Shown here: positions 8,721-19,635 of the stretch, one piece after another
How the letters are laid out: each line of letters opens with the position of its first letter
How positions within the stretch are numbered: position 1 is the first letter of the stretch
Origin: an uncultured Bartonella sp.
GTDB taxonomy: Bacteria; Pseudomonadota; Alphaproteobacteria; Rhizobiales; Rhizobiaceae
Assembly (NCBI GenBank): GCA_945285915.1
Contig: CALYQL010000003.1
Location: 1-64,000 of the forward strand
DNA: 64,000 bases
Reading direction: 5' to 3'
Made by a program: the position numbers and the translations under genes
The notes under the pieces: generated by a model
What the model saw: only the letters and a program-made list of their open reading frames with translations
Told to the model about the DNA's origin: nothing
Database searches by the model: none

Positions 8721-9458
8721 TCAATGTCTACCACCTTCCAGATATGCGGCTCGAACTTTTGGATCAGCCAAGAGCTCTTGACCACTTCCACTCATTGTTA
8801 CCTGACCATTTACGAGAACATATCCTCGATGCGCTAATTTTAACGCACCAAAAGCATTTTGTTCGACAAGGAAAACGGTCAAACCAGTTTCTTTATTTAG
8901 AATATCAATAGCTTCAAATATCTGTTTTACGATTAAGGGAGCCAATCCTAAAGAAGGTTCATCCAGCATAAGTAAGCGAGGACGTGCCATAAGAGCGCGT
9001 GCTATTGCCAACATTTGTTGCTCACCACCAGAAAGTGTGCCACCCCTTTGATGAATTCGTTCTTTTAGCCGAGGAAATAAATTAAACATTTTTTCGACGT
9101 CTTCGTCGAAATATTTCAGATTATCGAGGCTTGCGCCCATCTGTAAATTTTCCATCACCGTCATCCGAGAAAAAATTCTCCGCCCCTCAGGAGATTGTGC
9201 GATGCGAAGTCTAGCAATTTCATGGGTATCCATATTGGTAATATCTTGCCCATCAAAAACAATTCGGCCATTTCTAGCACGTGGCTTGCCGAAGACTGTC
9301 ATCATCAGTGTTGATTTTCCAGCACCATTGGCACCAATAAGTGTAACAATCTCTCCTTGGCTTACTTCAACATTAACACCGCGCAAAGCTTGTATTGCGC
9401 CATAATATGTTTCTACATCTTCAATCTTGAGAAGGGCTTGCCTTTGTTTTGACATCAT
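8721..9458 (-). CDS. livF: Branched-chain amino acid ABC transporter, ATPase LivF
   Basis: A 245-residue ABC ATPase. Walker A is GANGAGKST, the signature LSGGEQQMLAIARALM, and Walker B LLMLDEPSLGLAP, followed by the H-loop-region VEQNAFGALKLAHRGYVL typical of LivF. It pairs with LivG to drive the LivHM permease at the inner membrane. Its ATG overlaps the livG stop by four bases (ATGA), implying translational coupling. Confidence 0.95.
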   Translation of the reverse strand: MMSKQRQALLKIEDVETYYGAIQALRGVNVEVSQGEIVTLIGANGAGKSTLMMTVFGKPRARNGRIVFDGQDITNMDTHEIARLRIAQSPEGRRIFSRMTVMENLQMGASLDNLKYFDEDVEKMFNLFPRLKERIHQRGGTLSGGEQQMLAIARALMARPRLLMLDEPSLGLAPLIVKQIFEAIDILNKETGLTVFLVEQNAFGALKLAHRGYVLVNGQVTMSGSGQELLADPKVRAAYLEGGRH

Positions 9459-10357
9459 CGTCCTTCCTTTGTTGCTGCCATATTATTATGTTGAGGATCT
9501 ACGGTACCCTTGCCTTTAGCACTCTGGTTATTTTCGGAAACAGTTGAAGAGTCATCATCTTCAACACCGAGATATGCGGCAATAACTTTCGGATCATTTT
9601 TCACCATTTCAGGTGTACCGTCAGAAATCTTTGAGCCATATTCTAGAACAACGACATGATCTGATATTTCCATAACAACAGACATATCATGTTCAATAAG
9701 AAGAACAGATGTATGTTCAACATCTCGAATATGCAAAAGCAACTCATTGAGTTCTAATGATTCTTTCGGATTCAGTCCGGCTGCTGGTTCGTCCAAGCAT
9801 AATAATTCAGGCCCGGTACACATTGCACGAGCAATTTCAAGACGTCTCTGATCACCGTAAGGAAGATCTCCTGCGGGATCATCCGCCCGATCAATAAGAT
9901 TAATTTTTTCAAGCCATAAACGTGCTTTATCAATTGCTTTAGCAGCTGCATGCTTATAGGACGGCAATCCTAGAAGACCCAAAATGGTCATACCAGATGC
10001 CCGCATTAAGTCGTTATGTTGGGCAACAAGCAGATTTTCCAAAACAGTCAAACCAGTAAACAAACGGATGTTTTGAAATGTTCTGGCAACTTTTGCTTTT
10101 TTGGTAATTTCATAGTCAGAAAGTCGCTCCAACAAAAATGTTTTATCATGTTTTGTATGCAGTGAAAGCATTCCACCCGTTGGGCGGTAAAACCCTGTAA
10201 TACAATTAAATACAGTTGTTTTACCGGCACCATTGGGACCTATCAATGCGGTAATCTTTCCGCGCTCAACATCGAAGCTAAGATCGTCAACGGCAACAAG
10301 ACCACCAAACTCCATACGCAAATGTTGAATATTAAGAAGGGTATCTCTATCTGACAT
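9455..10357 (-). CDS. livG: Branched-chain amino acid ABC transporter, ATPase LivG
   Basis: A 300-residue ABC ATPase with Walker A GPNGAGKTT, the long LivG insertion between Walker A and the signature (RTFQNIRLFTGLTVLENLLVAQH), signature LPYGDQRRLEIARAM and Walker B LLCLDEPAAGLNP. The BCA_ABC_TP_C stretch AYLGVEDD closes the domain. About 35 extra residues follow, rich in Ser, Asn, Gln and Lys and without recognisable motifs; such a tail is longer than usual. Its start overlaps the livM stop by one base. Confidence 0.95.
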   Translation of the reverse strand: MSDRDTLLNIQHLRMEFGGLVAVDDLSFDVERGKITALIGPNGAGKTTVFNCITGFYRPTGGMLSLHTKHDKTFLLERLSDYEITKKAKVARTFQNIRLFTGLTVLENLLVAQHNDLMRASGMTILGLLGLPSYKHAAAKAIDKARLWLEKINLIDRADDPAGDLPYGDQRRLEIARAMCTGPELLCLDEPAAGLNPKESLELNELLLHIRDVEHTSVLLIEHDMSVVMEISDHVVVLEYGSKISDGTPEMVKNDPKVIAAYLGVEDDDSSTVSENNQSAKGKGTVDPQHNNMAATKEGR

Positions 10358-11922
10358 TAGCCATTTCCTTCTTTGGTAAAATCGCCAGACACAGCCTTAC
10401 GTATTTTAAGAAACGCACTTGGTTGGCGAGTGCCAACAAAGCCACGTGGTTTCCAAACCATAACAAATACCATTGCTAATCCGAACCACAGCATTCGATA
10501 TTGTTGAGGGTCAAAATCAGGGCCAAATATCATTTGCAGCGCAGGAACATCACGTAAAATTTCCATTCCGCCAATCATAACCACAGCAGCAATTGCAATT
10601 CCACCGAGTGACCCCATACCTCCTAGAACGACAATTGCGAGAATAATGGCGGATTCATCAAATATAAAACTCGTGTAATCGGCACGCCCTTGTCTGGCTG
10701 CAAAGAACGCACCTGCAAATCCACCAAACATAGCCCCAATAGAAAAAGCGGTTAATTTGGTTGTTACGGTATTAATACCAAGAGAGCGGCAGGCAATTTC
10801 ATCTTCACGCAATGCTTCCCAAGCACGCCCAATCGGCAACCGTCGCAACCGAACAACAACCCATGCTGTGATAACGACCATAACGAGAATGACATAATAA
10901 AGGAAAATCTTATAATGCGCGGCCTGAAAATTCAGCCCAAACATTGCAGCAAAGCCACCGTCCCCACGCACAAATGGTACACCAAAAAAGGTTGCTTTTT
11001 GAACAGATAATCCTGCAGCGCCGCCAGTAACAGGTGTCCAATTCTGTAATACCGTGCGAATGATTTCCCCAAATGCCAAGGTTACAATTGCAAGATAATC
11101 GCCACGTAATCGCAACACTGGAAAACCAAGCATAATTCCCCATAACGCAGCAAAAATACCAGCAAGTGGTAGACACAACCAAAAAGAAAATCCAAAATGA
11201 TTGCCTAATAAGGCAACCGTATAGGCTCCTACGGCGTAAAACCCGACATACCCCAGATCAAGCAAACCAGCGAGACCAACAACGATATTCAATCCCCATG
11301 CCAGCATGACATAAATAAGTATTTGAATCGCGTAGTTATCTATCCATTTTTGTGATTGAGCCAAATTATCAACGACAAATGTCGTAATAAAAAATGGATA
11401 AAGCAATAAGGCTGCCAAGATAAATCCCGGAGCATACTTTTGAACTTTAGGCAACAAAACAGCTGATGTTGACTTAATTGATTGCCGTAATCCTCGAGCA
11501 TAAAGAAATATAAGGGCGAGCACTAAAATGACAGCTAATACCCCTGCCGCAATTAAAAGCTGATGCAATTGTTCGGCGGAACTGTAGCCAGACTGATCTG
11601 CATTTACCTCATAATAAATCCATGCCCGATATGCCACAAATAGGATTGCCGAGGGGAATAGTGCCATGATGCCACCACGAACACCACCACCAAATAAGCA
11701 CCACGTAAATCTACCAATACCGGCTATCAAAACATAATTCATGAGATAGCCAATTTGTGGCGTCAAGGTCATCTCGTTTTTGAGATTGAGATCAGCACGA
11801 AAACCGACGATAAATAAAAATAGCAGGAAGGCAATGACCGCAGTTATAACACCTTCTCGGATTGCAATTCCAAGATTACCTGCCATACGATCCGATTGGG
11901 ATTGTACATCAACATTAGCCAC
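10357..11922 (-). CDS. livM: Branched-chain amino acid ABC transporter, permease LivM
   Basis: A 521-residue inner-membrane permease. The first 160 residues hold several extra helices (the DUF3382-type N-terminal region of LivM); the core permease follows, with the conserved stretch LNIVVGLAGLLDLGYVGFYAVGAY and the cytoplasmic loop GRAWEALREDEIACRSLGIN that contacts the ATPase. It forms the channel with LivH. Its start lies four bases past the livH stop, so the operon is tightly packed. Confidence 0.94.
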   Translation of the reverse strand: MANVDVQSQSDRMAGNLGIAIREGVITAVIAFLLFLFIVGFRADLNLKNEMTLTPQIGYLMNYVLIAGIGRFTWCLFGGGVRGGIMALFPSAILFVAYRAWIYYEVNADQSGYSSAEQLHQLLIAAGVLAVILVLALIFLYARGLRQSIKSTSAVLLPKVQKYAPGFILAALLLYPFFITTFVVDNLAQSQKWIDNYAIQILIYVMLAWGLNIVVGLAGLLDLGYVGFYAVGAYTVALLGNHFGFSFWLCLPLAGIFAALWGIMLGFPVLRLRGDYLAIVTLAFGEIIRTVLQNWTPVTGGAAGLSVQKATFFGVPFVRGDGGFAAMFGLNFQAAHYKIFLYYVILVMVVITAWVVVRLRRLPIGRAWEALREDEIACRSLGINTVTTKLTAFSIGAMFGGFAGAFFAARQGRADYTSFIFDESAIILAIVVLGGMGSLGGIAIAAVVMIGGMEILRDVPALQMIFGPDFDPQQYRMLWFGLAMVFVMVWKPRGFVGTRQPSAFLKIRKAVSGDFTKEGNG

Positions 11923-11925
11923 GGC

Positions 11926-12834
11926 TTAAACCTTTTCAACTTCTGGACGACCAAGAATACCTGACGGCATAAATATGAGCACAATCGCTAATATCGAAAA
12001 CACTGCCACATCTTTATATTCCGGAGGGAAATAGGTTTGCCATAATGCTTCAGTCAAGCCAATTAACAAACCACCAAGCACAGCCCCAGGTAATGACCCT
12101 ATGCCACCGAGAACAGCAGCGGTAAAAGCTTTAATTCCAGGAATAAAACCGTCTGCAAAATGGATTTGTCCATAATTTATGAGATAAAGTGTACCGGCAA
12201 TTGCGGCTAATGAAGCCCCCATAATAAATGTAATTGCAATCGTACGATCAACATTAATCCCTAAAAGAGCTGCCATTTTTCCATCTTGTTCAACGGCGCG
12301 CTGAGCGCGCCCCAATGGGGTTTTATTGACAATATGCGAAAAAATAACAAGTAAAATAACAGTAACAACGACCACCAATAGTTGCTTGTTAAGAATGAAA
12401 ATATCTGTGCCAGGTATAGTAAACCCACCACTTACCATTTCTGGAATAGGTTTATTTCTTGGACTTTGTTCAACTTGCACAAAATTGCGCAATACAAAAG
12501 ACATACCAATTGCAGTGATTAATGGCGCCAACCGAAAAGACCCACGTAAAGGTCGATATGCCACACGTTCAATAACCCACGCCCAAACTGATGTGAAAAC
12601 CATTGATATGATCATCATAATAAGTAGAGCTAAGGCAATCGGCACCGCTGCCGGCAAAGTTAGCAGCATCATAAAAACGATCATAGCAATGAAAGCACCA
12701 ATCATGAAAACATCGCCATGAGCGAAGTTGATCATGCCCAAGATGCCGTAAACCATAGTATAACCAATAGCAATCAAACCATAAATGGCACCCAATGCCA
12801 CTCCATTGATGAGTTGCTGAAAAAAATAATCCAT
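11926..12834 (-). CDS. livH: Branched-chain amino acid ABC transporter, permease LivH
   Basis: A 302-residue inner-membrane permease with about eight helices. The N-terminus MDYFFQQLINGVALGAIYGLIAIGYTMVYG and the motif GMINFAHGDVFMIGAF are diagnostic of LivH. The ATPase-coupling loop is RAVEQDGKMAALLGIN. ATG 12834 is preferred over an in-frame GTG at 12849 because it matches the family start, although neither has a strong ribosome-binding site. It is the first gene of the liv operon, so the promoter should lie in 12835-12999; I see no convincing regulator box there. Confidence 0.93.
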   Translation of the reverse strand: MDYFFQQLINGVALGAIYGLIAIGYTMVYGILGMINFAHGDVFMIGAFIAMIVFMMLLTLPAAVPIALALLIMMIISMVFTSVWAWVIERVAYRPLRGSFRLAPLITAIGMSFVLRNFVQVEQSPRNKPIPEMVSGGFTIPGTDIFILNKQLLVVVVTVILLVIFSHIVNKTPLGRAQRAVEQDGKMAALLGINVDRTIAITFIMGASLAAIAGTLYLINYGQIHFADGFIPGIKAFTAAVLGGIGSLPGAVLGGLLIGLTEALWQTYFPPEYKDVAVFSILAIVLIFMPSGILGRPEVEKV

Positions 12835-12999
12835 CGAGTAAGCGTCCACTACGTTATTGTTTCTGCAATTTGCACCAAACTATCAACTGATTCCGTGAAA
12901 GCAATGAATTTTTACGCGTAAAAGCAATAAACTGATAGTTCTTAAGTTATTTTTTGAAATGTTCGATTATTTTGTACAAATAATGGAACATTTTTGATT

Positions 13000-14028
13000 T
13001 CAAATACCAGCATCACGGCCAACTTCATTTCTCTCTTTTGATGTATCCACGTGGGTAATGACTGACATACCAGGAATAAGCCGATCAATATCTTTTTGCC
13101 CGGGATCAACTTCAATGCGAACCGGTATACGTTGTGCCACTTTGGTAAAATTTCCAGTCGCATTATCAGGCTTCAAAACAGCAAATTCCGAGCCAGCAGC
13201 AGGTGAAAAACGAACAACATGACCTTTCATTTTGCGACCATTTAATGCATCAACTGAAAACACCACTGGTTGTCCAATTTTCATATTTGCGCATTGTGTC
13301 TCTTTATAATTTGCTACAATCCAAATTTCATCTGGCACTACAGCCAATAGTTGCGTTCCGGCAGAAACATATTGTCCAAGTTTTGCACCAACTTCGCCCA
13401 CACGACCATCACGTGGGGAATAAATCCGTGTATGATCGAGGTCAATCTGCGCCAATTCAACTGCGGCTTCTGAACTTTCAACATCAGCTTTCAAGCCTTC
13501 ACGGTCGACGAGAATTTTCTTTAGCGTTTGTTGTTTCACATCAAGAGCCGCAATAGCTTGATCAAGATCAGCGCGTGCTGAATCTTCCGTACTTTGCGAA
13601 GAAACACCGCGTTGCGTCAAAGGTTCTACACGTTTCCAATTTAATTGTGATTTTGTTAGAGCTGCCTCTGCCGATCGAATATCAGCTTTTGCTGATTCTT
13701 CTTGCTGAAAAGAGCTAGCGAGAGCTGCTTTCTTCGTATCCAATGTGGCTTTAGCCTGATCCAATTTTTGCTTAAAAATGCGATCGTCAATTTGGATTAA
13801 GAGCTGACCCTGCTTAACACGCTCATAATCTTTGACCTTTACATCGGAAACATTACCAGCAACCTGTGGGCTAATCATCGTCACAAAACCTTTGACGTAA
13901 GCATTATCAGTTGTTTCAGTGCTGCTGATGAAAGGAGGTAATTCCCACGCCCACAATATAAGCAAAATTCCGCAAATACCCGCTATAATCGAGACCGTTG
14001 TTGCTTTTGAACGCAAAAATTTAATCAT
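13000..14028 (-). CDS. emrA: HlyD-family membrane fusion protein (EmrA-like)
   Basis: A 342-residue periplasmic adaptor: one N-terminal membrane helix (about residues 11-30), a biotinyl-lipoyl half motif (NAYVKGFVTMISPQVAGNVSDVKV), a long alpha-hairpin coiled coil rich in Ala, Lys, Glu and Gln (about 90-205), the second lipoyl half (DHTRIYSPRDGRVGEVGAKLGQYV) and a beta-barrel domain. It would link the EmrB pump to an outer-membrane channel for drug export. It is the third gene of marR-emrB-emrA. No outer-membrane factor is encoded in this operon; one occurs 28 kb away with macAB. Confidence 0.9.
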   Translation of the reverse strand: MIKFLRSKATTVSIIAGICGILLILWAWELPPFISSTETTDNAYVKGFVTMISPQVAGNVSDVKVKDYERVKQGQLLIQIDDRIFKQKLDQAKATLDTKKAALASSFQQEESAKADIRSAEAALTKSQLNWKRVEPLTQRGVSSQSTEDSARADLDQAIAALDVKQQTLKKILVDREGLKADVESSEAAVELAQIDLDHTRIYSPRDGRVGEVGAKLGQYVSAGTQLLAVVPDEIWIVANYKETQCANMKIGQPVVFSVDALNGRKMKGHVVRFSPAAGSEFAVLKPDNATGNFTKVAQRIPVRIEVDPGQKDIDRLIPGMSVITHVDTSKERNEVGRDAGI

Positions 14029-14067
14029 TTTCTCTTATCCGCGTTTAAATCACTTAAATCTATATTA

Positions 14068-15720
14068 TCAGGCAGCTTGTGGTAAAATTTGCGCCTGTTG
14101 TCTATCACGATAATTACGGTAACCTCTTAACCCCATCCGGATAAGTAACACCACTAACCCTAAAAGCGCGATACAGGAATAAAGTCTGAAGACATCATTA
14201 TAAGCCAATACATTTGCTTCTAACGTAGCTTTACGCCCTAATGCTGCTAAACCTTCACTATTCAGTAGTATGGGGTCATTAAGGATATGCGAATAAGAGG
14301 CAGAAAGCTGTTTAACATCTGCGGCAACAATCGGATCACTTAAAACAAGTTGCTGCGTTAATATGTTAGAATGATATTTTTCAAATATTATCTGCATACT
14401 ACCAAAAAACGCTGAACTCATGACACCTCCGGTATTTTGTGTAAACATAAACACCGCGATAAAACTTAAAATATATTGTGGTCCTCTTGCAATTGCTGTC
14501 GCTAACCCTTTTGACATCGACGGAGGCAAAAAGAGTGCATATCCTATACCGATAATGCCTTGGCTAAACATCATTTGCTCAGGTCTAGTGAGGTTTGTTG
14601 CATGACTATCTAGAAATGAACCTGTAGCCAATAATAACAATGCAATCACATGAAATAAATCTTCTCGTCCGGGCTTAAAAAACGCTGCACATATAAAACC
14701 ACCAAGAACAGTTCCTCCGACTACTGCCCAGTGCATTGTTTCCATTTCGCGGTTAAGCAAACCAAAAAGGTTAAAGAAGTTAGAAGCCAAAGTTGCTTGC
14801 TCTGATAACAGCATCCGAAACAGCAAAAGCACAATTGCAATATGTAGCATTTCCTTACTGAAAAGCCACCGCAAGTCTATCAGAGGATTCTTACGATTTA
14901 GCTCAATAACAACTGCAACTAACAGGCACAATGCTGCAAAAGCTAACCACCATCCCATCCATCCTACTTCTCGCCACCAATAAAACTTCCCAACCGGCAT
15001 AATTGCTGCATTAATGCCAAGACCGACAGCAATAAGCCCATAACTAAGAAAATCTATTTTCTCGATAACTTTCGCTCTCTTTATAGGAGTCAATGGTAAC
15101 GAAAAAATACAGCCAAATCCGATAAGAGCTAGCCCCATCTCTAAAGCATACAAGCCATGAAATCCAGCATGATCAATTAATGATGGTGATACTAAACGTG
15201 ATAGTGGTACTGCCAATGCAATATTCATTAGATTGAGACTTAAACCTATAGTTCGCTTCTTTGCGGGGGCAAAGGCTTCAATCATATAAAAGAAACCCAA
15301 AGACGACATTGGCGCTGCCGCCATACCAGCAAAAAACCTTACAATAATCGCAGACTGCAAATCCGTAACGAACAAATGCAATGTACAAGTTGCAAGAAAA
15401 CAGATGATGGAAAGTTCGGCATAAACACGTAAACCAAACTGGTTACGAATTTTTATTAGAAAAAAACCCAAACTAACATTGGGCGCCATATAAGCACCAA
15501 CCAACCAAGTGGTTTCAATAGTGGTAGCGTGAAAATATCCCGTCAGCTGGTTGATATTTGTTTGTACCATATTTGCACCAAGGCCGTAAGCCCACTGCAA
15601 AATACATGAAGCAAAAATATAAATAAAACACTTGTGTATAGGTCCGGCAAAGATTTTACCTGGTGTGGTAAATGGCGGCTCTTGCTCATCCTCAGGGATT
15701 GGTAAAACACCTTTGTTCAT
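14068..15720 (-). CDS. emrB: MFS drug transporter, DHA2 family (EmrB-like)
   Basis: A 550-residue inner-membrane proton antiporter with about 14 predicted helices, the number typical of the DHA2 (EmrB/QacA) family. Conserved features include the N-terminal TTIETTWLVGAYMAPNVSLGFFLIKIRNQFGLR (the motif A region) and the paired EmrA adaptor next to it. Its start overlaps the marR stop by four bases, so pump and regulator are coupled. The substrate is unknown; hydrophobic toxicants are usual for the family. Confidence 0.9.
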   Translation of the reverse strand: MNKGVLPIPEDEQEPPFTTPGKIFAGPIHKCFIYIFASCILQWAYGLGANMVQTNINQLTGYFHATTIETTWLVGAYMAPNVSLGFFLIKIRNQFGLRVYAELSIICFLATCTLHLFVTDLQSAIIVRFFAGMAAAPMSSLGFFYMIEAFAPAKKRTIGLSLNLMNIALAVPLSRLVSPSLIDHAGFHGLYALEMGLALIGFGCIFSLPLTPIKRAKVIEKIDFLSYGLIAVGLGINAAIMPVGKFYWWREVGWMGWWLAFAALCLLVAVVIELNRKNPLIDLRWLFSKEMLHIAIVLLLFRMLLSEQATLASNFFNLFGLLNREMETMHWAVVGGTVLGGFICAAFFKPGREDLFHVIALLLLATGSFLDSHATNLTRPEQMMFSQGIIGIGYALFLPPSMSKGLATAIARGPQYILSFIAVFMFTQNTGGVMSSAFFGSMQIIFEKYHSNILTQQLVLSDPIVAADVKQLSASYSHILNDPILLNSEGLAALGRKATLEANVLAYNDVFRLYSCIALLGLVVLLIRMGLRGYRNYRDRQQAQILPQAA

Positions 15721-16172
15721 CCCCGCCCCTCAACTTCTATTGTTTCAGCCATTTGATTTAAGACACAAAATGCTCTGGCAATATCTTGCTTTTTAATTCC
15801 ATTTATAATGTCATTACTAAGCTCAGCTGCATATGCCTCAATTCCGTCGACTATTTCACATCCTTTAGGCGTTAATGTAATATACTTTGCACGTCGGTCA
15901 TCTGTCGAAATATCTCTCGCAACTAATCCTTGAGCTTCTAGAGCATCAATAATACGAACAAGCGTTGCATTCTCAATACCTAGCTCTTCAGCCAAATGCT
16001 TCTGATAAAAACCATTTTGATATTTTAACGCTTTAAGAGCTAATGCTCGAGCAAGGGTTAAGCCTTGACAACGAATCCTTGCATCAAACAAATTGCGCAA
16101 TTTATGGCTAACTTTTAGCAAAACATCAACAAATTGCACCGAATCTATGGCGTCATTCATAACGTCGTCCAT
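15717..16172 (-). CDS. MarR-family transcriptional regulator of the emr operon
   Basis: A 151-residue winged-helix repressor of the MarR family. The DNA-binding part runs from about residue 60 to 110 and holds the recognition region HLAEELGIENATLVRIIDALEAQGLVARD followed by the wing DDRRAKYITLTPKG. It is the first gene of the efflux operon and lies 12 bp downstream of the palindrome TTAGCATGCTAA, so it most likely represses its own operon and is released by a small ligand. It is EmrR-like in context. Confidence 0.92.
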   Translation of the reverse strand: MDDVMNDAIDSVQFVDVLLKVSHKLRNLFDARIRCQGLTLARALALKALKYQNGFYQKHLAEELGIENATLVRIIDALEAQGLVARDISTDDRRAKYITLTPKGCEIVDGIEAYAAELSNDIINGIKKQDIARAFCVLNQMAETIEVEGRG

Positions 16173-16184
16173 AACGATTTTTAT

Positions 16185-16196
16185 TTAGCATGCTAA
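16185..16196. promoter_or_regulatory. Palindromic operator upstream of marR-emrB-emrA
   Basis: TTAGCATGCTAA is a perfect 12-bp inverted repeat whose near edge is 12 bp before the marR start codon. Position, symmetry and AT-rich half-sites fit an autoregulatory MarR operator. Confidence 0.65.
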
Positions 16197-16217
16197 TTAT
16201 TTATGCGACGTATATTA

Positions 16218-16230
16218 CCAAATTATTTGG
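16218..16230. promoter_or_regulatory. Second inverted repeat upstream of marR
   Basis: CCAAATTATTTGG is a perfect 13-bp dyad with a single central base, 22 bp upstream of the first palindrome. It could be a second regulator site or overlap the promoter. The rest of 16231-16475 shows nothing I can name. Confidence 0.4.
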
Positions 16231-16475
16231 GAGACAATTCACATCGCTGTTATATAATGTAGCTATTCTAATTAAAATCTTTATTAAAGCGCTATTGCTT
16301 TATCGTGATTTCTAGTCATCCAAAAAATTATTAATTTTCATAGACAAATCTATGTACCATGATTGTAAAATCAAAGGTTTACAATACCCCACTTATGTCA
16401 ACGAATTAATGTCTGTTATGGACACAACTACAAAGCAACTATTTCGCTTTTAAATTAGCACTTAGTAAAAACAAC

Positions 16476-16492
16476 AATGCTTTAACAGCATT
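16476..16492 (-). terminator. Likely terminator of the F1 ATPase operon
   Basis: A 6-bp stem AATGCT/AGCATT with a 5-nt loop, followed on the minus strand by GTTGTTTTTA. It lies about 20 bp past the atpC stop. The stem is short, so strength is uncertain. Confidence 0.55.
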
Positions 16493-16513
16493 TTTCGGCT
16501 GCACTAACTTATT

Positions 16514-16918
16514 TTAAGACTTTGATATAACATCCGGAATAATAGTAAGCTGATGTAAGAAGTCCTCAGCCTTATTTCTGTCTTCATCATTTTCCGCAAC
16601 TTTGAATACATCTTTTGCTGCTTCAATGCGTTGGTCAAGATCATGTTGGGTAAAGTCTTCAACTGATACTGCTGCTTCCGCCAACAAAGAACATCTTTCA
16701 GGTGTAATATCCGCAAAGCCACCATAAACCACAAATGACATTTCGCCATTATCTACTTTTACCTTAATGACACCTGGAATCACAGCGGTCATCAAAGGAG
16801 TATGATTAGGCAAAACTGTTATATACCCCTCACTACCGGGTAATATAACTTCATACACCTGCTCTGAAAGCAATAGTTTTTCAGGGGAAACCAGTTCAAA
16901 CAAAAAAGTCCCAGCCAT
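16514..16918 (-). CDS. atpC: ATP synthase epsilon chain
   Basis: A 134-residue F1 subunit of the central stalk that regulates ATP hydrolysis. The N-terminal beta-sandwich begins FLFELVSPEKLLLSEQVYEVILPGSEG and includes VLPNHTPLMTAVIPGVIKV; a short C-terminal helical part follows. ATG 16918 is the family-like start (MAGTFLFELVSPE); a GTG four codons upstream overlaps the AAGG ribosome-binding region. It is the last gene of atpHAGDC but is separated from atpD by 168 nt with a strong hairpin between. Confidence 0.95.
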   Translation of the reverse strand: MAGTFLFELVSPEKLLLSEQVYEVILPGSEGYITVLPNHTPLMTAVIPGVIKVKVDNGEMSFVVYGGFADITPERCSLLAEAAVSVEDFTQHDLDQRIEAAKDVFKVAENDEDRNKAEDFLHQLTIIPDVISKS

Positions 16919-17050
16919 ATCCTTAATCACCTTAACTCTTCAAACTGATTACCTAATTGTATTAAAGACACAAAGCTTCCAAGAACTTCAACATTGCCGA
17001 TACAACTATTACCAGTCATTATTCGTGGAGGCTTTTAGCCATATATCGTA

Positions 17051-17079
17051 AAACTCTGCCGGTTTTTCCGGCAGAGTTT
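17051..17079. terminator. Hairpin between atpD and atpC, possible attenuator
   Basis: A perfect 12-bp stem (AAACTCTGCCGG/CCGGCAGAGTTT) with a 5-nt loop, 7 bp past the atpD stop. Only a short U-run follows on the minus strand, so it may act as a partial terminator or protect the upstream mRNA rather than end transcription fully. Confidence 0.6.
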
Positions 17080-17086
17080 AATTATA

Positions 17087-18718
<1,632 letters not shown>

Positions 18719-18730
18719 TTACCTTCCACC

Positions 18731-19615
18731 TTAGAGCGCTTCTGCGCCCGCAATAATTTCGATCAATTCTGTTGTAATCTGCGCTTGACGCTGACGATTA
18801 TATGTAATTGATAATTTTGTTATCATGTCACCAGCATTACGCGTTGCATTATCCATTGCACTCATTTTCGCGCCCATTTCACCGGCAGCATTTTCTAACA
18901 ACGCGCGGTACATCTGAACACTTAAATTACGAGGAATAAGCGTCTGTAAAATAGAGGCTGCATCCGGCTCATAATCATAAATAACCGACGCCTTGGTCGT
19001 TTCCTCGCCATCAACAACACTTACAGTTGACGCAGGGATTAATTGCAATGATGTTGGACGCTGATTGATTACTGAAACAAATTCAGAATAAAAAACTGTA
19101 CAAACATCAAATTCGCCGCGTTCGAATAAATCAACAATTTTTTGCGCAATATCTTTCGCATTATTAAAACCTAAATGCTTAACTTCACGCAAACTGATGT
19201 GATCAATCATTGAGGAACTAAATTCACGCTGGAGAATATCAGCTCCTTTTTTTCCGATAGTAAGAATTTTTACTGTTTTTCCCTGTTCTTTCAGAACACG
19301 GATATGATCGCGGGCATGACGGGCAATTTGCGAATTAAAACCACCACAAAGCCCACGTTCAGCAGTACAAACAACGAGAAGATGGACATCATCTTTTCCC
19401 GTTCCTATCATCAATTTTGGCGCATCATCTGAACCAATCTGGCTATTGAGATCAGACAGTACCGTTGCCATACGCTGTGCGTATGGACGCGCTGCTTCAG
19501 CAGCTTCCTGTGCGCGACGCAGCTTGGCCGCAGCGACCATCTGCATCGCTTTGGTAATTTTCTGCGTCGCCTTAACCGAGGCGATACGATCTCTAAGATC
19601 CTTAAGCGAAGCCAT
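18731..19615 (-). CDS. atpG: ATP synthase gamma chain
   Basis: A 294-residue rotor subunit of F1. It begins with the conserved helix [36 protein letters not shown], contains [14 protein letters not shown], and ends with the coiled-coil helix around [34 protein letters not shown]. Length is normal for alphaproteobacteria. It lies 20 bp after atpA and 18 bp before atpD within the operon. Confidence 0.97.
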   Translation of the reverse strand: MASLKDLRDRIASVKATQKITKAMQMVAAAKLRRAQEAAEAARPYAQRMATVLSDLNSQIGSDDAPKLMIGTGKDDVHLLVVCTAERGLCGGFNSQIARHARDHIRVLKEQGKTVKILTIGKKGADILQREFSSSMIDHISLREVKHLGFNNAKDIAQKIVDLFERGEFDVCTVFYSEFVSVINQRPTSLQLIPASTVSVVDGEETTKASVIYDYEPDAASILQTLIPRNLSVQMYRALLENAAGEMGAKMSAMDNATRNAGDMITKLSITYNRQRQAQITTELIEIIAGAEAL

Positions 19616-19635
19616 TAAACCGTCCCGTCAATTGG

